Shown: positions 46,601-55,580 of the stretch, in pieces
How the letters are laid out: each line of letters opens with the position of its first letter
How positions within the stretch are numbered: the stretch's first letter is position 1
Source of the DNA: Chloroflexales bacterium ZM16-3
Lineage (GTDB): Bacteria; Chloroflexota; Chloroflexia; Chloroflexales; Chloroflexaceae
Reading direction: 5' to 3'
DNA: 64,000 bases
NCBI GenBank assembly: GCA_004138175.2
Contig: RYFE02000010.1
Location: 1 to 64,000 of the forward strand
Position numbers and translations under genes: made by a program
Notes under the pieces: generated by a model
Told to the model about the DNA's origin: nothing
Seen by the model: the letters and a program-made list of their open reading frames with translations, nothing else
Databases searched by the model: none

Positions 46601-48235
46601 CTCAAGGGCGGGCTCGGCAGCATCTTCACCACGCTCGGGGTGACCGGGCTGAAGATGATCGCCATCGTGAAGAACCCGATCGCCTCGCTCTCGGGGCTGT
46701 TCCGCGGCATCGGCCCGGCGCTGCTGGGCCTGAAGAACCCCATCGGCATGCTGCTGAACGTCGGCAAGCTGGTGATGGGGCTGTTCTCACCGCTGGGCAT
46801 CGTGATTGGGCTGGTGGCCCTATTCGCCGGCGCGTTCGCTACGAACTTCGGCGGCATCCAGGGCATCGTCGCGGAGACCTTGGCCCCGCTCATGCCCGTG
46901 CTCGGCGAGCTGGGCCGCATCCTCAAAGACGTGGTGCTCGCCGCCCTCCAGGGCGACTGGTCGGGGGCCCTCATCATCCTGACCGGTGGCTTCGCCCTGC
47001 TCGGCCCGATGCTCGGCCAGGTGGCGGCATCCTTCCAGACCGGCATCCCGGCCATCTTCGGGGTGCTGATGCAGTTCCTCGGCCAGATCGGCACGACCGT
47101 GATCGGGGCCATCGGGGCCTACTTGCCCGGCATCCTCACGGCCCTGGCCGGGATGGCGGCGGCGTTCCTCGGCTGGGTCGCGCCGATGATCCCGCCGATG
47201 CTCATCGCCATCGGCGGGATGCTGGGCCAGCTGCTCGACGCGATCGGGGCCGCGCTGCCCGGTATCATCGAGACCCTCGCCACCATCGCGGCACAGTTCC
47301 TGGCCTGGATCGGGCCGATGGTGCCGCCGATGCTGCTGGGCCTGATGCTGCTGTTCACCAGCCTGATCGGCTGGATCGCGGAGCGGGCGCCGGGGGTGCT
47401 GGCCAAGCTCGGGGAGTGGGGGCTGAACCTGGTGGCCTGGATCGCGCCGATGATCGCGCCGATGCTCGTGGCAGCTGGCGGCATCCTCGCGGCCATCCTG
47501 GGCTGGATCATCGAGAAGGCCCCGGACATCCTGGCCAAGCTCGGCGAGTGGGGCACGCAGTTTGCCACATGGGCACGCGACGTGGCCGGCCCGGCGCTCA
47601 AGACGGCGCTGGGCACGATGTTCAGCGGGCTGTGGACGGAGCTGCAGAAGCTCTGGGGCGCGGCCTTCGCGGACGGCTCGCTTGGGGCCTCGCTGCTGGC
47701 CGGCATGAAGCAGGGCATTATCGACGGCTGGGGGGCCTTCTCCGGCTGGTTCGTCGCCAAGCTCAAGACGATGATCCCCGACTGGGCCAAGGGGCCGCTC
47801 GGCATGAACGCGCCCACCGCCCCGCCCCCGCCCGGCCTGGCCACCGGCGGCGACGTGACCAAGGGCCAGCGCTACATCGTCGGCGAGCAGGGGCCGGAGT
47901 TCTTCGTGGCCCCGGCCGACGGCATCATCGAGCCCCACTCGGTCTACCAGGCGGTGACCGACCCGCTCGCCAGTGTGAGCAGCGCGATCTCGGCTGGCAA
48001 ACGCCCCGCCCCGCGCGCGCCCTGGGCGGCCGCAGCCCTGGCCGCCGCAGGCGGTGGTGGCGGCGCTGCGCCTAGCGGCTCCGCATCGCTGGGGCCGCTG
48101 ACCGTGGGCATCACCATCAATAACCCGGTGGTGGATAGCGACGCGCGCCTGGAGCAGTTCAAGCGCGAGGTGCTCGCCGAGGCGACGGCGCAGTTCACCG
48201 CCGCCGTGAACCGGCTTACCCTGAGCGGAGTATAG
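43631..48235 (+). CDS. Tape measure protein
   Basis: A 1534-residue protein that sets tail length and is ejected on infection. It has a tape-measure N-terminal domain (TRIDRQALDFARRNQDRLMSRFTGD, later GLFKFAKDTPFETGPILQASRLLQTFGGNAL), a long coiled-coil region (about 480-670), many hydrophobic stretches in 880-1300 (for example LFGKLGPLLRSFLPVLGRLGPTF), and an end with VGEQGPEFFVAPADG, the usual C-terminal signature. At about 0.15 nm per residue it predicts a tail of roughly 230 nm. It follows the chaperone pair, as is usual. Confidence 0.95.
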   Translation: MSLSLGDILLHFRAKSTEVDSAFTRIDRQALDFARRNQDRLMSRFTGDTSGIDQAASRSEGMLQSWSGRVKGYIAQSLTMPVGNLIAGAASNVLGAIKGSVIGMNAQLEDSTLQFTTLMGDADLAREHVLSLFKFAKDTPFETGPILQASRLLQTFGGNALNSNAELLRLGDAAAVAGKDISQVGFWYGRLYSSIKNKQPFGEAAMAMQEMGVMSGETRIRLEAMQKSGVDGATVWAAFGAEMDKNAGAMLRMATTWTGLTSTLADTINIGGAKVFAPFFQMAKEAVMLVVNILSTPRFDSFLNKGAEVMQGVANAIRGAAESVLPIVGIVWGVIEPLLAVAVDWGAGFVKAFADGITLATGLAGDALGGMADLITGLLEPHSPPKILPNLDKWGTKAAQVWMNAWGQADYSVFSQIGAAVKSALDLAVGKGALSEAQLIPTLSATKAALAELITGYEQTGEVSEASLAKMTKAAGPAGQAVAEIAVAYLQVEAANRAVERSQLDLNEATKRYDAVLAPLNAQMAALDRQASAINDTKKLAQLQADMRNATGSDRELLIIEMKQISLRKQIATQTQARDTAVKAAQSKIDAAQQEAAAAKTSLAVMQAKQKVEEEGLAMAKQQVTLLTSLAKGAAAQAKSTDAVKKSIDDANSSAAKMTERVNGLIGTMGKMREKGSAAVKPLTDALTVMRKTWDNTVSAFKSNGVTGALVSLVSAAGGVKLLLTPMGKQVIGVTNTLNRFGEGLVALPKILRNAFSGFQSNGITGAVASLAGATGNIKFLFTPLGKEILAFTTALPGRIAAISTTLGGMAQRLAALAATKIGTNIQNGMAVAATAVERLSRAAGMLGVAWAAAKQRFAEGGNVFSAGNVLAAIQAFFGELAGTLLASGKGMARNWVTGLTAALPEGLRAKLPLIAGMIASVLGALTLGPGIASMFAALAPVGALLAPLGLALGPVLGLFGKLGPLLRSFLPVLGRLGPTFMTLLNPLNLLKGGLGSIFTTLGVTGLKMIAIVKNPIASLSGLFRGIGPALLGLKNPIGMLLNVGKLVMGLFSPLGIVIGLVALFAGAFATNFGGIQGIVAETLAPLMPVLGELGRILKDVVLAALQGDWSGALIILTGGFALLGPMLGQVAASFQTGIPAIFGVLMQFLGQIGTTVIGAIGAYLPGILTALAGMAAAFLGWVAPMIPPMLIAIGGMLGQLLDAIGAALPGIIETLATIAAQFLAWIGPMVPPMLLGLMLLFTSLIGWIAERAPGVLAKLGEWGLNLVAWIAPMIAPMLVAAGGILAAILGWIIEKAPDILAKLGEWGTQFATWARDVAGPALKTALGTMFSGLWTELQKLWGAAFADGSLGASLLAGMKQGIIDGWGAFSGWFVAKLKTMIPDWAKGPLGMNAPTAPPPPGLATGGDVTKGQRYIVGEQGPEFFVAPADGIIEPHSVYQAVTDPLASVSSAISAGKRPAPRAPWAAAALAAAGGGGGAAPSGSASLGPLTVGITINNPVVDSDARLEQFKREVLAEATAQFTAAVNRLTLSGV

Positions 48236-48237
48236 GC

Positions 48238-48621
48238 ATGAGCGACTTCTACACCTTCAACGGCATCCCATTCGTGATGGTCGTGCCCGGCTCGGGCGAG
48301 ACGCCGCACTGGGCGGTGGCCCTGGACGCCACCGACCGCAAGCTGATCGGCACCGACCGCTTCGAGCGCACCATCCGCTCACGCCAGTACCGGCTGGAGG
48401 GCGAGCTGTGGGTGGAGCCCAACGCGGTCCTGGCCACCGCCGAGGGCTCCTGGCGCGCGCTCCAGGACGCCTACGTCGGGGCCACGCTGGCCGCGCTGGT
48501 CTCGCCGGCCGGCACCACGAAGTCCTGCATCATCGTGGCCTTTGACGTGGTGCCGCTGCGCGGCGGCGTCGATGGCTATCGCGGCAAGGTCGTCTTCGGC
48601 CTGCCAGGCGGGATGGCATGA
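48238..48621 (+). CDS. Putative distal tail protein
   Basis: A 127-residue protein between the tape measure and the large hub gene, the place of the distal tail protein or a small baseplate adaptor. FYTFNGIPFVMVVPGSGETPHWAVALDATDRKLIGTDRFERTIRSRQYRLEGELWV is beta-rich. The next gene starts inside its stop codon. The assignment rests mainly on position. Confidence 0.6.
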   Translation: MSDFYTFNGIPFVMVVPGSGETPHWAVALDATDRKLIGTDRFERTIRSRQYRLEGELWVEPNAVLATAEGSWRALQDAYVGATLAALVSPAGTTKSCIIVAFDVVPLRGGVDGYRGKVVFGLPGGMA

Positions 48622-51600
48622 TGACCATCAGCACCGCCCAGCTCCTCGCGCCCATCAAGGTCTGGTCAGCCAGCCTGACCCTCAACGGCGAGCCGGTCGC
48701 GATCGGAGAGAACCTGCCCAAGCGCTCGCTGGGCTTCACCCAGAAGCGCGGCATCTGCACGCTCCAGACCGTCGCCTTCCCTGGCGCGGCGGCTGGGGCC
48801 GAGGCGGTGGTCACGATCACGCTCAACGGCGAGTCGACCGTGTTCTTCACCGGGCGGCTCGATGCCCGGCCCATCAGCGACCTGCCGCTGAGCTACGAGA
48901 TCGGCCTGGTCGACAGCCTGGCCCGCCTGAGCGAGCCGCTCGACGACGACCTGGTCTGGAACGGGCGCAGCTTTGTGGACGCGGTGCGCGACCTGCTGCA
49001 CGCCGCCGGCGTCGCCGACAGCGAGATCGCCGGCATCTTCGACCCCGGCAGCGACTACCGCATCGGCCACACGGCGAAGATCACCGTAGCAAAGGGCACC
49101 GACATCTCCGGCGCGCTCGACGGCCTCATGGCGTTCGGCGGGGTCGGCCTGTTCGTGCTGCCCAACGGCCAGATCCAGGTGGCCGACGCCCCCGGCTGGC
49201 CGGCCACGCCCGACGCCGACACGCCCGTCTACGCCTACGGGGCCGCCCTCGACGAGTTCGGCTTCATCTCGTCGCGGCGCACGGTCACCGGCCAGGAGGG
49301 CGTCGTCGCCCGCTTCACCGCCAAGGGCCCCCGGCTGCCGAACAAGACTATCCCCGACGCCACCTTCACGCTCGCCGGCGTGCCTGGCTCCACCGTGGTG
49401 GAGAGCTATCCCTACTGCCAGAGCGAGGCGGTGGCCAAGAAGATCGCCGCCCGCGAGATCGTGCGGCGCAATCGGTCCAGCACTGAGGTGGATGTCACCG
49501 CCCCGCTGAATATGAACCTGCGGCCCGGCGACGTGGTGCGGTTTCGCCACGCCGAGCTGGGCTTCCCGACCAACACGCCGGCGATCGTGATCGGCATCGC
49601 GACCAGCGACGACGAGATGACCCTGGCCATCAGCGTCGGGGCCAAGCCCGCCGAGGGCTCGATCACGGTCGTGCCGCCGCCACACCCCAGCTTCACGATG
49701 TTGTACGAGACGCAGCCGGTGAGCCTCGCGGGCATCATGGCCGTCTCGACCGTGGTGGAGTGTACGGACACCAGCACCGACCCCAGCGGCTTCGGCATCA
49801 CCGGGCACGCCTGGGCGGCCACCTGCGACGGCAGCGTGAAGCCCACGCCCGAGACGGTGGAGTGGACCTACGACGAGCAAAAGAGCAGCGCGCAGAACCC
49901 GATCCCGAACCCGGTCTTTATCTTCCCGACCCTGGAGGGCGCAACGATCTCCCTGACGGTGGAGAGCACCAGCGGCGAGGGGGCCACCCTCGTGCAGGCC
50001 ATCGTGCCGACCGAGGCCGAGCACTTCACCCGCTCGCTGAGCGTGGCGGCCGGGGCCGAGGGCTGGCGCATCCTGGCCGGCCCGACGGGGTGGCGCGCGT
50101 TCACCGGCTCGGCCGACTGTACCGCCGTGCCGAACATCAACGACCAGGGGCCGCTCATCGCCGGCTTCGCCGACGGGAAGCTGTACCTGAGCAACGACCG
50201 GCTGCTGACCGCGCCCGACCTGCTGACGACGTTCAGCGGCGCGGTGGGCTGCATCTTCGTGAACGAGGGCAACCCCAACGACGTGCTGGTCGGCGCGGAC
50301 GCGACGCTCTCACGCAGCAGCGACGGCGGGGTGAGCTGGGCGGCCATCCACACCTTCGAGGATGTCATCCAGTACTGCGAGTCGTCGGTGTCCAACCCCA
50401 ACGAGATCCGCGTCTGCGCCGGGCCGAGCCTGTTCATCAGCTACGACGGGACAAGCTGGGCCGCGCTGCTCACCGGCCCGGCTGGCACCGTCTGCCGCAA
50501 GGTCGCCAGCGCGCCCTGGGGCCACCTCGCGGTCTGGGCCGGCACCGAGGGCGATGTTCAGGCCGCCGAGGATGCGCGGCCCTGGCGGTTCGAGGAGGGC
50601 CACGCGATCGACTGGAGCGGCGTCCCCGCCGAGAAGATGCCGTGGGACCTCGCATCAGTGACCGCGATGCAGTACGAGGAGGGCTACATCGTCGCGGCGG
50701 GCGATGTGTGCGACCTGGTGCGCGACGGGCTCTACGGCCAGCTCACCTATCTGGCCAACGCCGGCACCGTCATTGAGCTGTACCGGCTGGTGACGAGCGG
50801 GCCAGGGACGTTTGTGGCGAGCTACATCACGCAGACGACGTTTGGCGGGCCGCACAAGCTGATCAACCACGGCGGGGTCTTCCCGATCGACACCGCCGGC
50901 CAGGCCTACCGCATCGGCTACGGGGCGGCGATGGACCCGGCCCGCCCGCCCGAGCTCATCGTGCTGCCCTCCAACCAGCACGACGCGGCCGACCAGCTGG
51001 CGCACTACCTGCCCATCACCGGCTGGGAGCTCAGGAGCCTGCCCGAGGCCAACGCGGCGTGGCTGGGGCTGGACATCAACCCGCGCAACAGCAACGAGTG
51101 GCTGATCTGGAGCGACCGGCGCATCTACTGGACGAGCAACGCCGGGCTGGCCTGGACGCAGATCTCCACGCCGTCCTGGGACGCCTTCAGCATCAGGAAT
51201 CACCCCATCCTGGGGGCCTGCTTCACGGGGCACGGCTCAACGTGGATCTACAGCCTGGGCAGCAGTGATGGCTATCGCAATCAGGGCTCATCGCTCATCG
51301 TGGGCGAGCGCGCGGATCTGCTGCGCGGGCGGGTGGCCGGCACCTCCTTCTCGGAGTGGCCCATCACCACCACCGGCCCGATCCAGATGGTCACCTCCCT
51401 GGCCCGCGGCTACGACGGCGAAGTCTGGGGCCGGGCCGGGGCTGCCAGCGTGGACATCGGCCACGTCGATTACGACCGGCAGGTCTGGATCGATGTGGGC
51501 GCGCTGACTATCCACGAGGTGGGGATAACGCCCTACACCCCCGGCCCGCTGCGCGACCCGACCACCGGGCGGGCGGCGCTGGCGACCTGGAGCAACAACA

Positions 51601-51944
51601 TCGGGCTGACCGCAAACTATCGCACGACGGTGCCGACGGGCGCGATCGCGGCCGGCGGCAGCGTGGTGATCTGCAACGTGGGCATCCTGACCGGCAACCG
51701 GGCCGGCATCGCTCAGATCCTCACCATCGACACGGTGCCGAGCATGGTGGTCGTCGCCGGCGGCACCACGCCCGTCGGGCGGATCGTGGCCGGCACCCTG
51801 GGCCAGGGCGCGGGCGCGCCCGCCGCCTCCCGAAACGTGGATGGCACCTGGACGATCTTCGCGCACAACGGGGTGCAGTGGGCGGCGACAACCACGCCGG
51901 TGATGACGGCGATCTGCCCACAGATCGGAGTCATCGAGCGATGA
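48618..51944 (+). CDS. Large tail-tip/baseplate hub protein with PKD-like and Asp-box regions
   Basis: A 1108-residue protein. Residues 1-340 resemble baseplate hub proteins (KRSLGFTQKRGICTLQTVAF...SYEIGLVDSLARLSEPL...FVDAVRDLLHAAGV). A PKD-like domain follows (about 375-460). The long C-terminal part has Asp-box-like motifs, such as SSDGGVSW near 570 and TSNAGLAW near 840, suggesting a BNR/sialidase-like beta-propeller that may bind or cut surface glycans. The catalytic set of sialidases was not identified. The ATG overlaps the upstream stop. Confidence 0.75.
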   Translation: MMTISTAQLLAPIKVWSASLTLNGEPVAIGENLPKRSLGFTQKRGICTLQTVAFPGAAAGAEAVVTITLNGESTVFFTGRLDARPISDLPLSYEIGLVDSLARLSEPLDDDLVWNGRSFVDAVRDLLHAAGVADSEIAGIFDPGSDYRIGHTAKITVAKGTDISGALDGLMAFGGVGLFVLPNGQIQVADAPGWPATPDADTPVYAYGAALDEFGFISSRRTVTGQEGVVARFTAKGPRLPNKTIPDATFTLAGVPGSTVVESYPYCQSEAVAKKIAAREIVRRNRSSTEVDVTAPLNMNLRPGDVVRFRHAELGFPTNTPAIVIGIATSDDEMTLAISVGAKPAEGSITVVPPPHPSFTMLYETQPVSLAGIMAVSTVVECTDTSTDPSGFGITGHAWAATCDGSVKPTPETVEWTYDEQKSSAQNPIPNPVFIFPTLEGATISLTVESTSGEGATLVQAIVPTEAEHFTRSLSVAAGAEGWRILAGPTGWRAFTGSADCTAVPNINDQGPLIAGFADGKLYLSNDRLLTAPDLLTTFSGAVGCIFVNEGNPNDVLVGADATLSRSSDGGVSWAAIHTFEDVIQYCESSVSNPNEIRVCAGPSLFISYDGTSWAALLTGPAGTVCRKVASAPWGHLAVWAGTEGDVQAAEDARPWRFEEGHAIDWSGVPAEKMPWDLASVTAMQYEEGYIVAAGDVCDLVRDGLYGQLTYLANAGTVIELYRLVTSGPGTFVASYITQTTFGGPHKLINHGGVFPIDTAGQAYRIGYGAAMDPARPPELIVLPSNQHDAADQLAHYLPITGWELRSLPEANAAWLGLDINPRNSNEWLIWSDRRIYWTSNAGLAWTQISTPSWDAFSIRNHPILGACFTGHGSTWIYSLGSSDGYRNQGSSLIVGERADLLRGRVAGTSFSEWPITTTGPIQMVTSLARGYDGEVWGRAGAASVDIGHVDYDRQVWIDVGALTIHEVGITPYTPGPLRDPTTGRAALATWSNNIGLTANYRTTVPTGAIAAGGSVVICNVGILTGNRAGIAQILTIDTVPSMVVVAGGTTPVGRIVAGTLGQGAGAPAASRNVDGTWTIFAHNGVQWAATTTPVMTAICPQIGVIER

Positions 51945-52732
51945 GTGACACCACCCTCGAACTCGCGCTGCGTCGGCTCGCCGACCAGCTCAAATCCCGC
52001 TCCCAGAGCCAGGCGGCCAGCGCTGCCGCCGGTGTCGCCGCCGAGGCCGCCGACGCCGCTGCGGCCGAGGTGGACGTGCATGCCACGCTGCGCCAGTTCG
52101 TCCACGGCGTGGGGCCGCTGTATGTGGCCAAGACCAAGAACCCCGACCAGTATGTGGACTGGGCCGAGATTAAGAACAAGCCGACCAGCTTCCCCGGCAC
52201 TGGCGGCTTCGACCCGGCCGAGCTGGAAATCGACGGCGATCAGATCACGACCGGCACCGTGCCGATCAACCGGCTGCCGGTCGCGGCCGACGGGGTGGCC
52301 GACCCCCTAAAGCTGGTGCGGAGCGACGACGGCCGACTGAACGCCGCCCCGGTAGCGGTGGTAATCACCGGCGAGGCGCTGGCGGCAGGCGACTTCGTAC
52401 GGATGGCGAACACCAGCGGCACGGCGCGGGCCTGGCGCGCCGACGCGACCCTATTCGCCAACGCGGCCATCGGCTTCGTCGCCAGCTCAGCCGGCATCGG
52501 CGAGACGGCGATGATCTACTCCGGCGGGGAGAACGTCCACTGCCAGCTCGCCGGCGCGACGGTCGCCGACCTGGGCCTGACCGTCTTCCTGAACACGACG
52601 CCCGGCCGCATCGGTCGCCTGCCGCCAAGCGGGACGGGGCAGTTGCTCCAGCCGCTCGGGACGGTGACCGCGATCCACTCGAGCACGGTGGTAAGCGTGC
52701 TTGTCCGCTACGAATTTCGCTTTCAACTGTAG
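51941..52732 (+). CDS. Tail-tip/fibre protein
   Basis: A 263-residue protein from ATG 51941, overlapping the hub gene stop. It has a helical, Ala-rich N-terminus (ALRRLADQLKSRSQSQAASAAAGV), the fibre motif DWAEIKNKPTSFPGTGG, and a beta-rich C-terminal half with VVITGEALAAGDFVRMANTSGTARAWRADATL, which is shared with the next protein (TTSEALAAGDWINIHQVSNVRRVRKALGTD). It probably forms part of a tail-fibre complex. Confidence 0.75.
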   Translation: MSDTTLELALRRLADQLKSRSQSQAASAAAGVAAEAADAAAAEVDVHATLRQFVHGVGPLYVAKTKNPDQYVDWAEIKNKPTSFPGTGGFDPAELEIDGDQITTGTVPINRLPVAADGVADPLKLVRSDDGRLNAAPVAVVITGEALAAGDFVRMANTSGTARAWRADATLFANAAIGFVASSAGIGETAMIYSGGENVHCQLAGATVADLGLTVFLNTTPGRIGRLPPSGTGQLLQPLGTVTAIHSSTVVSVLVRYEFRFQL

Positions 52733-52743
52733 GAGGTCCGGCG

Positions 52744-53283
52744 ATGGCTAGTCAGTTTCTCGATATCAACCTGACCACCGGCGTCATTGAGCGGCAGACG
52801 CCGATCACGACCTCGGCGGGGGCCGGCGACGCCGGGAAGATCCCGGCCGTGGGCGCAGACGGCAAGCTCGACCCGAGCCTGATGCCCGCGACCGGCGGCG
52901 ACAGCTCCGAGACCATCACGACCTCAGAGGCGCTGGCGGCGGGCGACTGGATCAACATCCACCAGGTCAGCAACGTCCGCCGGGTGCGCAAGGCGCTGGG
53001 CACGGACACGACCAAGCCCGTCCACGGCTTCGTGAACACGGCGGTGAACAGCGGGGCTGACGCGGCGGTCTACACGCGCGGCGTCAACGGCAGCGTCCCC
53101 CTCTCGGGCTTCACCGTGGCCGACGCCGGCGTGCCGGTCTTCCTCTCGGCCGGCACCTCGGGCGGCTGCACCAAGACGCCGCCGTCGGCGGCGGGCAACA
53201 TCGTGCAGCGGCTCGGGTTTGTGGTCGAGGTCGCGGGCGTGGTGCGGGTGCAGATGGATGTGAGTATGATCGTGAAGCTTTAG
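52744..53283 (+). CDS. Tail-fibre-associated protein
   Basis: A 179-residue protein with LDINLTTGVIERQTPITTSAGAGDAGKIPAVGADGKLDPSLMP, a segment common in phage fibre adaptors, and a C-terminal domain related to that of the gene upstream (EALAAGDWINIHQV, VNGSVPLSGFTVADAGVPVFLS). AGGAGG lies ahead of the ATG. Function beyond virion structure is not known. Confidence 0.75.
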   Translation: MASQFLDINLTTGVIERQTPITTSAGAGDAGKIPAVGADGKLDPSLMPATGGDSSETITTSEALAAGDWINIHQVSNVRRVRKALGTDTTKPVHGFVNTAVNSGADAAVYTRGVNGSVPLSGFTVADAGVPVFLSAGTSGGCTKTPPSAAGNIVQRLGFVVEVAGVVRVQMDVSMIVKL

Positions 53284-53296
53284 CAGCGAGGCGGCG

Positions 53297-54412
53297 ATGG
53301 CACGCAAGGTTCTCCAGCTCAATGTGGCGACCGGATTGTTTGAGGTCACGCCGGCGATGACCGAGGCGAGCGAGGTGGACAGCACCCCGACCGCCGCGGG
53401 CATCCCGCGCGCCGACGGCACCGGCGTGCTTGCGGTGGGCTGGATCCCCGACTCGGTCCGGACGGTGAACGTCGAGGAGTCTGACGGGGTGCCCGCGCTG
53501 ACCGACATCGGCACCCTCGTGTTCGACGCCGGCACCGTGGCCTTTCTGGGCGGCGGCAAGGCCCGCATCACGGGCGGGGGTGGGGACACCATCAATCTCC
53601 AGGGCCGGCCGGTCGCGGCGAATGCGCCCGATTATGGCCAGGCGCTGGTGTGGACGGGGTCGAGCTGGGCGCCGGCCACGGTCTCGGGCGGCGGCGGCAG
53701 CGACTGGCTCACCGCCGTACAGCTCATCGGCCTGGTCGACGGGGTGAACCGGGAGTTCGCCCTTCCCGCGCCGGCCCTCCCCAGCTCGCTGACCGTGTAC
53801 GTGGACGACGGCTCGTTGACTGAAGCGGCGTTCACCACGCCCAGCCACGAGAACGTGGTACTGGGCATCACGCCAACAGTAAACGCAGGGGCGTTTGGAG
53901 GATACTGGGGCAGTAGCCCGGCGACGTGCCTCGTGGACGGAGAGCTCAATCAAACGATATTCTGGACGCCAGCCTACGCCACGCCGGTTGTCTCCTGGGG
54001 CCTATCAGCGGCGAAGGAGATCGCGAGGGTCGCGGTCTACGCAAGTACATACGGCGGCTACGGTGGTATCAGCACTTACATGCTGGAATATTCCGACGAC
54101 AATGTGATCTGGCTGACCGCTGCGACCAACATCCCGTCGAACGGGGTCTTCACGCTGAGTCCCCAGACCTCGCATGTCTGGTGGCGCATCACGGGACTGA
54201 CCAAAGGCAGCTACGAATGGTCATCATACGAAATGATCCTGGAGACGGCGCTGGCGACCGTGGAGACGGTGACATGCGACACCGCGCCGGCCATCGGGAC
54301 GGTGCCGCGGGCCTCGTTCCGCATCGTGCCGACCGTTGTGACTGGCGGGGGCACCACCAGTACCGACAGCGGGCCGGGCGGCACGATCGCCCTCTTTGAC
54401 CGATACTGGTAA
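53297..54412 (+). CDS. Tail-fibre protein with discoidin-like domain
   Basis: A 371-residue protein. Residues 1-160 are fibre-like (LQLNVATGLFEVTPAMTEASEVDSTPTAAGIPRADGTG). Residues about 200-330 resemble an F5/8 type C carbohydrate-binding module: GYWGSSPATCLVDGELNQTIFWTPAYATPVVSWGLSAAKEIARVAVYASTYGGYGGI and DDNVIWLTAATNIPS. The domain probably binds host surface sugars. Base composition drops slightly in this domain, which may reflect a swapped receptor-binding part. Confidence 0.75.
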   Translation: MARKVLQLNVATGLFEVTPAMTEASEVDSTPTAAGIPRADGTGVLAVGWIPDSVRTVNVEESDGVPALTDIGTLVFDAGTVAFLGGGKARITGGGGDTINLQGRPVAANAPDYGQALVWTGSSWAPATVSGGGGSDWLTAVQLIGLVDGVNREFALPAPALPSSLTVYVDDGSLTEAAFTTPSHENVVLGITPTVNAGAFGGYWGSSPATCLVDGELNQTIFWTPAYATPVVSWGLSAAKEIARVAVYASTYGGYGGISTYMLEYSDDNVIWLTAATNIPSNGVFTLSPQTSHVWWRITGLTKGSYEWSSYEMILETALATVETVTCDTAPAIGTVPRASFRIVPTVVTGGGTTSTDSGPGGTIALFDRYW

Positions 54413-54421
54413 GGTATACCA

Positions 54422-54823
54422 ATGGCAACGACACCGCAGTTTGTGGGCACGGCCCACATCGAGCTGACAAAGTTTATCGACAGCGATGGCACGAACTACA
54501 AGTCCGTGTTTGTCCCTGCGTCGGGCGGGTCACGCTTGATGGCGCTCGCGGCAGGCTCGGATGATACCGCTGCACGCCAGTTCCATATCTCGCTTGTCGC
54601 CGCAAGTGTCCGCTATAAGTTCGACACCTTCACGGTTCCTGGGGCGACTGTTACCCAGCCGACAACCAATTTCAATATCCTCGATGGGGATTGGCTCAGG
54701 TGGCTCGTTGCGATGGAGTACCACCTGCTCATGCCGTCAGGGATCACCATTGAGATCGCGCCGGTTGTCGCGGTAACCGCCGGCAAAGAGGTCAGCATCT
54801 TCGCCTTCGCGGGGGACTTCTAA
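54422..54823 (+). CDS. Hypothetical virion protein
   Basis: A 133-residue protein in the fibre cassette (MATTPQFVGTAHIELTKFIDSDGTNYKSVFVPASGGSRLMALAAGSDD). It is probably beta-rich. Its stop overlaps the start of the next gene (TAATG). No family recognised; the place and coupling suggest a tail-tip component. Confidence 0.6.
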   Translation: MATTPQFVGTAHIELTKFIDSDGTNYKSVFVPASGGSRLMALAAGSDDTAARQFHISLVAASVRYKFDTFTVPGATVTQPTTNFNILDGDWLRWLVAMEYHLLMPSGITIEIAPVVAVTAGKEVSIFAFAGDF

Positions 54824-55578
54824 TGTTCGGCTATCCCAAGCGCCAGGTGGTGACAAGGCATGTCGGCCCGAACGTGCCCCTCTTCGACCCGTCAGGGGAT
54901 AGCCGCTGCTCGGGCTGGTGGCGCGCAGACCGAGGTATAGGCCTGAACGCCAGCTACGGTATGGTCAATAGCTGGACGAGCATGCTTCAAGACGGGAAGG
55001 TGCTCCTCCCGGTATCAGACGCACTGCCTGGCTATGTCGCAGATCAAACCAACGGCTTTCCGTCGATAGCGTTTGGATACGGCGTTACCGGGTTTCACGT
55101 CCCTGGCCTTCTTCATACCGGCGACACCAATGCGGCAGTGACGTTCGTGAGCAAATGCCCGTACTTCACTGGTTCGTCAACCTTCTTCACGGTCAGCGCA
55201 CTCGCTATTCCCAACGTCGCTATGGGGATCATCGATAACTACTCTGGTTGCTTGGCTCTCTGGGGCAACAATGCGTCAACCTACAATAATGGGTGGCGTA
55301 TGTGGGCAAAACCCGCCGTCATTACGTGGCGAATCGGACCAATCAGTGAGACAAACCCGCTATGCAAGCAGCGGGTTGCGTTCAACGGTTCGGCGGTGCT
55401 TGACTGGAATGCGGGCCAGGCATTCGCCCCGACCGAGTCGGCACTCCTGAGCGTGATGAACTGGGTGCAGTACGCGACCTATCTGCACGAGGTCATCGTG
55501 CATCGTGGCGAGATCAGCGACGTTGAGGTTGCAACGATGCACATGGCGCTGGGCCAGCAGTATGGGCTGGGGGTGTAG
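54823..55578 (+). CDS. LamG-like receptor-binding protein, copy 1
   Basis: A 251-residue protein. FDPSGDSRCSGWWRADRGIGLNASYGMVNSWTS and the ending LHEVIVHRGEISDVEVATMHMALGQQYGLGV match the pattern of concanavalin/LamG-like domains in phage fibres, in which 'GWWRAD' opens the domain and 'EVIVYxGxLSDAExxxLxxYL' closes it. The next gene is a paralogue with the same frame of motifs but a diverged middle, so the pair may bind different receptors. Confidence 0.75.
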   Translation: MFGYPKRQVVTRHVGPNVPLFDPSGDSRCSGWWRADRGIGLNASYGMVNSWTSMLQDGKVLLPVSDALPGYVADQTNGFPSIAFGYGVTGFHVPGLLHTGDTNAAVTFVSKCPYFTGSSTFFTVSALAIPNVAMGIIDNYSGCLALWGNNASTYNNGWRMWAKPAVITWRIGPISETNPLCKQRVAFNGSAVLDWNAGQAFAPTESALLSVMNWVQYATYLHEVIVHRGEISDVEVATMHMALGQQYGLGV

Positions 55579-55580
55579 CG

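Noticed and set aside
45709-48075. A 788-codon open frame overlapping the tape measure gene
   Set aside because: Arg/Gly/Pro-rich alternative frame of a high-GC gene with no start signal; the tape measure frame has clear homology features.
48666-50024. A 452-codon minus-strand frame opposite the hub gene
   Set aside because: Shadow frame by composition; no motif and no ribosome site, and the plus-strand gene is continuous.
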